The position numbers were made by a program, and so were the translations under genes. Of a stretch of DNA of 64,000 nt, positions 36,515 through 45,100 are shown piece after piece (the first letter of the stretch is position 1; each line of letters opens with the position of its first letter). The stretch covers positions 86,343,845 to 86,407,844 of the forward strand of contig NC_087062.1 in the NCBI RefSeq assembly GCF_963678635.1, written 5' to 3'. This DNA is from Symsagittifera roscoffensis. Taxonomy: Eukaryota; Xenacoelomorpha; Acoela; Convolutidae. The notes under the pieces are model-generated. The model had not been told where the DNA came from. It saw only the letters and a list, made by a program, of their open reading frames with translations, and did not search any database.

Positions 36515-36728
36515 TCCAGGCAAGACGAAATCTAGTGAGTATCTTGTAGTACTAGGGACTGGTCTGGAGTTGCTGTTTGCTGATCCAGATGCTAAGCGCG
36601 CTGAAATACTATCAGTTCATTCACCTAGAATTATAGTTAAGCCTTGGATAAAACAATTAGGCGCTGCAGACTTGTTTTCAAAAAAATTTGTCAGCCATCT
36701 CATTTTACGAGCGGTAATTTCAAAATGA
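36515..36728 (+). other. Possible exon or coding relic (weak)
   Basis: After a TTTTCAG acceptor-like site the frame stays open for about 70 codons. Its composition is balanced and protein-like (Gly, Asp, Pro, Glu, Trp present), unlike surrounding low-complexity frames, for example GPGKTKSSEYLVVLGTGLEL. There is no ATG, and I recognise no family. It could be an internal exon or a fragment of a decayed element. Confidence 0.2.
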
Positions 36729-36894
36729 GTTCTTAGAAGCTAGCTAAAGTTTAGTAAAAATAATCAAATTATCTACCTTAGACCTTTGGACTCCCAACTT
36801 AAGAAAATGGAAAATTAGGCTAAAAAAGTCTAAAACCACATCCAAAATTTTAAAATTGTATACCTTCCCGCATCCAGCTTCAAGCGTTAATATT

Positions 36895-37008
36895 TGATTA
36901 TAACTCATTATAATGTCACGAAAAATGTTGTCATTATAATGGATTATAAATCGGTTAAAATCTAAATTTTGCGCTTATAATTAATTATAATTTTGATAAA
37001 GGTACAAT
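36895..37008. repeat. AT-palindromic host repeat interrupted by the giant element (5' half)
   Basis: It aligns with 23520-23640: TGATTATAACTCATTATAATGTCACGAAAAATGTTGTCATTATAATGG... in corresponding order. The repeat resumes after the element at 55904 (TATTATTGTAATATAATCAATTATTT). The 4 bp 37005-37008 (CAAT) are repeated at 55904-55907. Confidence 0.75.
37005..37008. repeat. Target-site duplication CAAT (5' copy; 3' copy at 55904-55907)
   Basis: The same 4 bases stand immediately before the TG of the 5' LTR and immediately after the CA of the 3' LTR. Four to six bp is usual for Ty3/gypsy integrases. Confidence 0.85.
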
Positions 37009-37418
37009 TGGAACCTGATCTAAACTATATTTTATGATTGGATAAATTAAATGTTTTACCAATGTAAAGTATTTAATATTAACCAATCATGATCCATCTA
37101 ACTAACAACCCACTTATTTGTAAGTGCTGAAGTTACTTGTAATTTCAGCACCAGAGAGATTTGAATTTAACTTAGAAATTAGTTGGACTCTCCCGAGCAC
37201 TTCAGCAGCCGCAATAAACCAGTATACCCTAGATCTATTGAGCCTAGCAGAGACTAGTTAAACAACCTGAGACTAGATAGTATAAGAGTAAGATTAGGAT
37301 CGGTATTAGACTAAGAAGTTGCACGAATCTATCCGGCCGAAAATAAGATAGCGTGACGAGCAGACGGTGTACCCTATCCGAAATTACTCTATGAGTTATA
37401 CACCCCAGTCATAACTCA
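37009..37418 (+). repeat. 5' LTR (410 bp)
   Basis: It starts TGGAACCTG and ends CATAACTCA. It appears identical, base by base, to 55494-55903. It contains TATAAGAG at 37281-37288 and AATAAA at 37213-37218. The 3' third, from TATAAGAG to CTATGAG, is the part best conserved among all four LTRs in the window. Confidence 0.97.
37281..37400 (+). promoter_or_regulatory. Probable LTR promoter / transcript-start block
   Basis: TATAAGAG is followed by about 110 bp that is almost unchanged in copies A, B and C and largely kept in the decayed solo LTR (GTAAGATTA, GGTATTAGACTAA, AAAATAAGATAGCGTGACGA, GAAATTACTCTATGAG). The upstream half of the LTR diverges much faster. This pattern fits a TATA-type core promoter with the R/U5 region. 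The start site is inferred, not seen. Confidence 0.5.
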
Positions 37419-37420
37419 TC

Positions 37421-37443
37421 TGGTGCGACCATAAGTCTCGAAC
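37421..37443 (+). other. Primer-binding site (tRNA-complementary)
   Basis: Two bases after the LTR, TGGTGCGACC continues to ...TCTCGAAC. The sequence starts with TGG (complement of the tRNA CCA end). Its inverse contains GTTCGAGAC, the shape of a T-arm, so the pairing would cover acceptor stem plus T-arm (about 23 nt). The identical site follows the LTR of copy C (60447-60469). The tRNA species is not assigned. Confidence 0.85.
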
Positions 37444-37506
37444 AAGACCTTACTAGATTAGAATTAACCAAAATTAGATTAGAAATTAGACAAAAACATT
37501 TACAAA

Positions 37507-37740
37507 ATGTTATACGACAATAATTTAATTGAAATGTCTCTCCGACTCAATAGATCAGAGCCAATATTCCGAACCATAATAGAACTACCCGGAATTGGAA
37601 GAAGACATCGAACCAAAGACGACATACGACAAAGTAGAAACTTGCCGTATAGTTATATGATAGTTCGGCAAAAGCCAGAACAAACTTTTATATTTCGAAT
37701 ACTACTTGCAATGAATTTAGATTTCCATTTGCAAACATAA
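37507..37740 (+). CDS. Small basic leader ORF (77 aa), unknown function
   Basis: This is the first ATG-initiated frame after the primer-binding site. It is Arg/Leu/Ile-rich (segments RLNRSEP, RRHRTKDDIRQSR, YSYMIVRQK) with no signal peptide or membrane helix. A homologous frame is at the same place in copy C (60535-60810), there 91 codons because the 3' end differs. By my eye count the two copies differ by roughly 9 silent and 9-10 replacement changes, weak evidence of protein-level constraint. As it lies upstream of gag on the genomic RNA it would affect scanning to later ATGs. I recognise no family; it could also be an exon of a spliced mRNA or a regulatory upstream ORF. Confidence 0.5.
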   Translation: MLYDNNLIEMSLRLNRSEPIFRTIIELPGIGRRHRTKDDIRQSRNLPYSYMIVRQKPEQTFIFRILLAMNLDFHLQT

Positions 37741-38068
37741 AACCTTGAAGTAAATCTTCAAAATCATTTCAGGCGCTAAACAAATTAATATTATACAATA
37801 ACGATTGATAAAAAGATCTAAGATCGTTTTCCTAAAATTCTGCAGTATTATACAAAACATGTTTGAAGAATAATTATTGGAAAATAAAAATAAAAATTAG
37901 TAGCATGACAATAAATGGTCAGTAATCATAAATCATCCTGTTGTTCCAGCTTCATCACCTAAAACATAACAGCAATCATAAACCCACTAATATCATCAAA
38001 ACACTAAATCTTTCCTTTACACAAATTTAAAACTTTATTAAAATTTAAAGTCACTTAATTTAAAATCA

Positions 38069-38153
38069 GATCATCAAGGCTTATCCTTGGATCTTAAATC
38101 ATTTTCTACTTAATTAAATTTTAAATTTGATCATCAAGGCTTATCCTTGGATC
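38069..38153 (+). promoter_or_regulatory. Two identical leader hairpins, 60 bp apart
   Basis: At 38069-38093 and 38129-38153 the same 25-mer occurs: GATC-AT-CAAGG-CTTAT-CCTTG-GATC, with a perfect 5-bp stem CAAGG/CCTTG, a pentaloop, and GATC on either side. Copy C has both at the same 60-bp spacing (61075-61099, 61135-61159) with changes only in the loops (CTCAT and CCTAT). Such twin hairpins between the primer-binding site and gag are typical places for packaging or dimerisation signals; that role is inference. Confidence 0.6.
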
Positions 38154-38210
38154 AAACAGAACAACTTTGTTCTCCCCCACCCACTTAATTAGTGTCTAAC
38201 GACCTCAAAC

Positions 38211-38567
38211 GTCGATTCACTACCCAACCCTTTCTAAAAACCCAAGACTAATAGAAATTTTTAAACAAAACTAATCATTCAAATTAGGATAAACAGTGAA
38301 GAACTTCGGTTATTCATCCTTCACTTGACCCCTCCTCTTAACAGACCCAGGATAAATCTTAGACTTAGTAAGTTTAAAATAGTATCTAACGAACTACTCG
38401 CGTTCTAATTATACCTGAACCTTGTGGATCGATTTACTATTCTCCAACCCTTGAACACAATCACTACCCCTAAGTAAGATTAAGTAAGTTAACACCTTAA
38501 CTTATACTAGCCACGAGAAAGTAAAAAATCATTCTTCGGAATCGATATACTTATCTCTCCAACCCTG
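38211..38567 (+). repeat. Three degenerate leader modules ending in CGATNNACT...CCAACCCT
   Basis: CGATTCACTACCCAACCCT (38211), CGATTTACTATTCTCCAACCCT (38430) and CGATATACTTATCTCTCCAACCCT (38543) repeat, each preceded by a TCTAACGA- or CCACGAGA-like hairpin-prone stretch and followed by an AACA/ACCCA segment. The pattern is kept in copy C. GTAAGT-type donor candidates at 38474 and 38484 lie between the second and third modules and are also conserved. Confidence 0.45.
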
Positions 38568-38670
38568 AACAAATAGACCCAGGTTAAGCTAACCAAAAAA
38601 TCGTAAGAACTAACAGTTTAAGTCAATAGAAATCATTTAACAACCTTTTGCATCCGTCATTCTAAACCTT

Positions 38671-39138
38671 ATGTCATTTAAAAACCTAGGAAATAAACAA
38701 ACAATCATTTTACACAATTGTGAAATAGATAACAAAAAATACGACCTTGTAATCACACCTCATACACAAACAATTGGATACATTCGAACAAAACGACAAA
38801 CACTAAAGAGAAAAATAATAACTAAACAAAGACAAATAACACGAAAAAGATTTTCAAAAAATCGAAACGCATTTTCAGAATCAGAAACCAACAGTTTAGA
38901 CGAACTTTACAAACTAAAAGAATCAATAGATAAAAATTGCCCACAACACGATCAATTATATTTTTCTGACTCAGAAACAACTTCAAATTCATCACAAAGA
39001 GGAAAAAGAAGAATAAAAAAGCAGTATAAACACAAACCAGTACATCTATACAATTGGAATCAACCAATTCGACACATTAATAATTACATATTAACAGTCA
39101 TCGAACGAAAAAATGAGTTCAACGCACACCCCAGGTGA
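38671..39138 (+). CDS. Basic 155-aa protein, possible nuclear/RNA-binding regulator
   Basis: ATG frame overlapping the gag start by 26 nt in another register. It has two basic clusters (RTKRQTLKRKIITKQRQ near residues 40-58 and RGKRRIKKQYKHK near 110-122) and two Ser/Glu/Asp clusters of casein-kinase type (SESETNSLDE, SDSETTSNSS). There are no membrane segments. Copy C encodes the same 155 residues (61676-62143); by eye there are about 17 silent and 11 replacement differences, which given site numbers implies purifying selection. Arg-rich plus acidic-serine layout recalls small regulatory proteins of complex retroviruses, but I see no homology. Its TGA sits in the donor-like CCCAG/GTGACG, so splicing could remove the stop. 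Confidence 0.75.
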   Translation: MSFKNLGNKQTIILHNCEIDNKKYDLVITPHTQTIGYIRTKRQTLKRKIITKQRQITRKRFSKNRNAFSESETNSLDELYKLKESIDKNCPQHDQLYFSDSETTSNSSQRGKRRIKKQYKHKPVHLYNWNQPIRHINNYILTVIERKNEFNAHPR

Positions 39139-42100
39139 CGAAACTCCAGATGATGATGAAATCTTTCCTTTTATAGTAGATGCAACCACTGATAGAGGAC
39201 AGCATATATTTTGCAAAAATTTACTATTAAATTTATTTGAACCCGGAATCAGTCCATGTAAAACAGAGTTCCCAGATGTAAAAATCAAAAGACAAATCAT
39301 AGACCACTACTTAAAAGATATATGCAACATAACACAACAGTATGGAATCTACTCCATAGAATTCACCTCACCAAACCATAATAATAGAAAATATACAATT
39401 CAAACAGACGATCTTGATTTAGAATTTTCAAAAGTTTTTTCAGAATATATAAAAAGCATCCAATACCATAACTCACAAAGAGCAAACTCCATTTTCACCA
39501 ATGAAGTTTTCGCACTAATATATAGTTATATTTCGATATTAGAAAATGAACTCCCATTAACAAATGTCTCACCGACAGAAACATCTAAACATTTAAGAGT
39601 ACGACATGAAATCACACTACTCTCTAGTTATTTAAACATCATTAAAGAAAATTTCACGAAAGACGACGTTTCACAACATACCAAACACGATTTACAAAAA
39701 ATTTTAGCATGGTTCATAATAGATTATTTTACACACAATATTGATTTAATTGCACAAGCAAGAAAAAATTTTAGACCCCAAAATTCGAACGATGATACCG
39801 CTATCACAGAACAATCAGATTATGTTTGGGACCCCGAATGGTCTCATTCCGCATTTATAAACTTTCCACAATCAATCTCAAGTCAAGCAATAGGTACAAT
39901 ATCTTACATAAGAGATTATGTAAGAGTAATACCATTAACAATTGATGCAACACCATTAAACTATAATACATTTTTACCCGATACACAAAATAATAGTTTA
40001 AACTCTACAGTCATACACAATGAAAACCTCAATGGAACTAGGAATCTTACTCAACAAGATATCCAGACACCATCACACTTCATAAATGAAGAAATTGTAC
40101 ACACAACAACTACACAACAAAGTATTTCACCAATACGCCCAAATTTAACAACACCAAGAAATACAAATCCTTCACAAACACAGGTAACCTTACAATCAAC
40201 CGTTAAACCTTCGGTTGCCCCTAAATATTCACATATGGATTACCAAACATACAAACCCATGACAATACCATCAAAAACACGCAAAACATTCACTAGAAAC
40301 AACTTTGCAGACCATAATTATAATTATACACATCCATCAAAAACAAATTATCAACCACAAAGAAATTTTAATCAATATACAAAACCTCGAAACTGGGATA
40401 ACCCAACGGCCCAATATAATTCCACAAATTTTCAACCAAATCCTCCACAGGATCGCAGTGGAAATTACCCATTTTTTCAACAAAATAAAAATAAAAAACA
40501 AACATCTTATCAAATGGATTATTTATCCTCAGATGAAGATTTCTTACAACCAGATATATTTGCACCAAATACTCAAGAATATCGTAGACAAGGAATACAG
40601 AAAACACGTACAAATCATAGAAATTTTTCTCCACAATCAATTGATGCACAATATCAACAACCAATTCAACAACAAAATCCAATTAATACACAATCTTTTC
40701 AACCAATTCAACAACAAAATCCAATGACTACACACTCGTATCAACCATCACAAATGCAAAATGAAATACTACTCCCGTATTATCTTCAACAACATGAAAT
40801 AACAAGAAACCAACTTTCAAATTTTTCTCAAATGCCAAATGCAGCTGAATCATTACAAATGACAATGAATCCATACCTTATGGGTGGATCATCAATAACA
40901 TCAAATAAACCTTTAATGGTTTTCACAGGAACAGACCCTGAATACTCTGTAGAAGATTATTTAAACGCAGTAACAGCAAATTTAATTTTAAATATAGGAC
41001 CTGAACCAATTAATACGCCACTACATCAAAACTGGATACATCGACGCACAGCGTTGATACAAACAACCTTAGATGGCGCAGCCCAAAAATGGTTTTCAGT
41101 ACTACCTCAAGAAATAAAATCAAACTGGAAAAGATTTACACAAGAATTTTCAAAAATGTTTGACTCCGAAAGAAACAAACAACAACAAAGAGTTTTATGT
41201 AATGAAATTCGCAGATTACCAAACGAAACCATCAAGCAAATAGCAGTAAGAATCGAAACACTAGTTCGAAAAGCATATTCACTAAATACACACGACTATA
41301 AAAACACTAAGATGACAGAAATCTTAATGATGACCTTAACACCACAATTAAGGAAAATAGCAATAAAAAAGAGAGCATCCCATCCTTCTTCAATTCGAGA
41401 ACCCGATTTAGATTTTAGAAAACTAGTAGACAAACTAGAACAAGCAGAAATCACGATGAAACTAGAAGAAACGGAGAATTTGAAATTACAATACGTTAAC
41501 AAAATTGAAACGACTCCCACTAATATTAATAATATACAAGAATCAGAAACAGATCTCGTTGAAAAAATCACTGAAATACTCAATATTTACGAAAAGAACC
41601 CGAACTTTAAAGGCAAACCATCTTTCAAGAAATGGTGTAATTATTGCCGACGATACGGACATAGTATTTCCGAATGTAGACAAAAACAGCAAGATAGTCA
41701 AAATAAACCTCAAAAATACAAAGAACCAAATAAATCATTTTATCAATACATGAAAAAAGATCAAAATCTACCAAACAAAAATGTATACAGCAACAACAGT
41801 TCAGGAAAACCACTCCCGAACAATACAAGCTATACAAGAAATCAATCTCCATATAACTCAAGTTATAGAGGAAGATCACCAGAACGAAGAAACACGTATA
41901 ATTCATCACAAAATCACTACAATAGACCGAATAGTCAAAATAACTACTCCAGATCAAATTCAAATACACAACGATTTGTTTCTAGATCTAATTCCCAATC
42001 AAGAAATAACTACTATCCAAACAACCAATCACGAAATTCATCATACAATAGGAATAGAAACTACTCCTATAATCGAAATAGAAGTTATTCAAACAACCGA

Positions 42101-45100
42101 AACCAGAATTACCCGAACAATCGATCAAGGAATAACTCATATAATAGATCGAACTATAACAGACCAAACAATAATTACCAAAACAGATCGCGAAATAATT
42201 CACAAAATCGACACCCAAGTTATAATAATCGTTATAGAAATTATTCCCAATCACCACACCGGAATAATAATCACTACAACAACTCTAATAATCGTCATAG
42301 AAGTAGTACACCTAAACATCAAAGACAAATCAATCAAGTACAAGCTAACCCAGAAACAACATCAGACCCCCCAGGTATTGATGACACAGTAACTGATACG
42401 TTACAACTCAATCAAATAAACTGTACATCATCAGATTCAGAAAGTGATACTGAAAACACTCTTGCTATCAATATGATAAAAGTCGAAAATGACTATGAAT
42501 CTGTCATATATGAACAACCCTTTCCATCACACATATATGAAAATCAATCAGAATTTCTTCAAAATCATTACACTACACCCATAAATTCCACACCAACGAC
42601 GCAAGAAACAAACGAGATTAACACTACAGATCAAACCAATAAAAATACCAAAACAAAATGCTTGAATACAAACCACATTTATCAAAATATACAAAAAGAA
42701 CAACCCAAAGAAAAAATTTGGACAACACCATTTCTCTTAGAAAGCCCAAGAAATAAAGAATTTCAACCACCAGACCTTGAAATAGATTTTTTAATTGATT
42801 CAGGAGCAGAATCAAACATACTAAACATTCCCACATGGAATGAAATAAAAACTTTACACCCAAAGCTAACACCTCTTGAAACCTCCAGTAAGTTAGCGAC
42901 AGCACAAGGATCAACATTGATAAACTACGGAAAAATCCAATTATTTCTCCTCCCTACCAGAACAATGGAGCAAAGCAAACTTCTAAACAAGCCATTTAAA
43001 CAAATATTCCATATTACTGATATTAAATATAACATCATTGGTATACCATTTATTTCAAAGTATATACCAACAATTAACATACTAAATAGTAAAATATTAA
43101 TCAAAGATAAATATACAAAAACAAAAGAAACATCATTAACATTTTTTCAAAGATTAAATAAACAACCACCATTCTTTTCAAAATTTTATCCGATATTTAA
43201 CCAACAAAGAAAACACCTGAAACCACTATCAGGAAACATCTATAATTTTTCAATAAAACAAGTTCATCAATATGATAAAGAACAAAACAAACAAAAATTT
43301 TATATGTCAGATTTTGAATTCAAACCTATTCATAAATTTTTCAAAATTACAATCTCTTCAATAAAATATTTGAAAAATTCGAATTCAGATATTATTTCCT
43401 TACATGTTTATAACAACACACCTTACCAAGTAACATTACCTTTAGGACTTTTAGGATATTGTGAAACTAACGCTACAATATCACCAATACACGAAAAAGC
43501 CTATCGCGTAAATAATATACTCCAATTACTAGATATTTGCCAATCTACAATTCTTAATGAAGAATTATCTATAAATAATATAATAAGTAACGAAAACAGA
43601 AATACGGATTATTTCACAAAAACTCCATATTTCAAACCTACATTCAACATCAGTAACTACACAGAGGACCAACAGAAATTTTTAACAATGTTTAATTTCC
43701 AACATTCACAAATAACACAAGACGAATTCGAAAAGTTAGCCAAACAGCTAATTCAATATTCATCAGTCTATGCAACATCAAAATTCGATGTTGGCAAAAT
43801 CAGTTCATCACTACATCTCCCATTAAAACCAGACGCAGTTTTCAAAAAACAAAGAGCAAGTAAAGTACCAATTCACTTACATGATAAAGTAAACAGATTA
43901 CTCGATATTTTAGAACAGTACAATATTATATCACCAGTTAATAAAGAAGAACAACCAAAAGGCAACACATTCATCAACCCCGTTATCATTCTAGCTAAAG
44001 GAGAATCATTAAAAATCGTTCTCGATGCTAGATACCTCAATTCACTCATAGATGAATCAAAATGTAATTGGCCCATTGAACCAATACAAGTTATTTTAAC
44101 AAAAATAAACGGCAAATACTTCACAACCGCCGACATGAATAGTGCATACAATCAAATGCCACTAGATGAACAATCACGACGTTTAACACAATTTGTTATC
44201 GGAAACCAACAATATGAATTCAACCGCTTATTCTATGGAATATCCATAGGACCAGCAGCATTTTCAGCCTTTATGAGCAAAATTTTTAGACCACTAATAC
44301 TCAAGAAAAACGCAATCACCTATTTAGACGATGTTTTTATGCAATCACAATCAAAAGACGAAATGTTCAAAGTTTTAGAAACATATCACCAAATACTTCA
44401 GAATGAAAATCTGAAGGCCGCCCCCGATAAATCACATTTCTTTTTGACAAGAGTTAAATTCTTAGGACATAACATAGAAAGAAAAACAATCACTCCACTG
44501 AAATCACGCATTGACGCTATTCAAAAACTTCAACCACCAACAAATAAAAAGAAAATCCAAGAGTTCCTTGGAATGTTAAACTTTTTAAGTAAATATGTTT
44601 ATAAAATGCAATTATATCTACGACCATTTTACAACATCCTTAGACAACAAAATAATTTTGAATGGAATACAGAACATCAAACACGATTCGAAGAAATAAA
44701 GAAACTTTTAACTGAACAAATTTCAAACACAATTCCAGACCCTGATCAACCATTTTATGCAATGTGCGATGCTTCGAACTTTGGCATCGGCGCAGCATTA
44801 TTACAATCACATAATGGTACAAATAAAATGAACCTAATATCAGCAAATTCTCGATTATTCACTCAAGCAGAGCTACGACTCTCAACTCTAATGAGAGAAT
44901 GTACAGCCATAATATATACACTTACAGAATATGAATTTCTGATACTTGGATCAAAACATCCCACAGTTTTATTCACAGACCACAAACCAATCATCTTTCT
45001 TTTTACACAGAAATCTAACCCAAACCACCGAGTTTACAGATTTCAACTAATTCTAATGAAATTTCCAAACTTACATATAGTTTGGACTGCAGGAAAAAAT

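Noticed and set aside
40305-42392. 140- and 203-codon ORFs overlapping gag in other frames
   Set aside because: Shadow frames of A-rich, low-complexity gag sequence (Ile/Thr/His repeats); no independent evidence.
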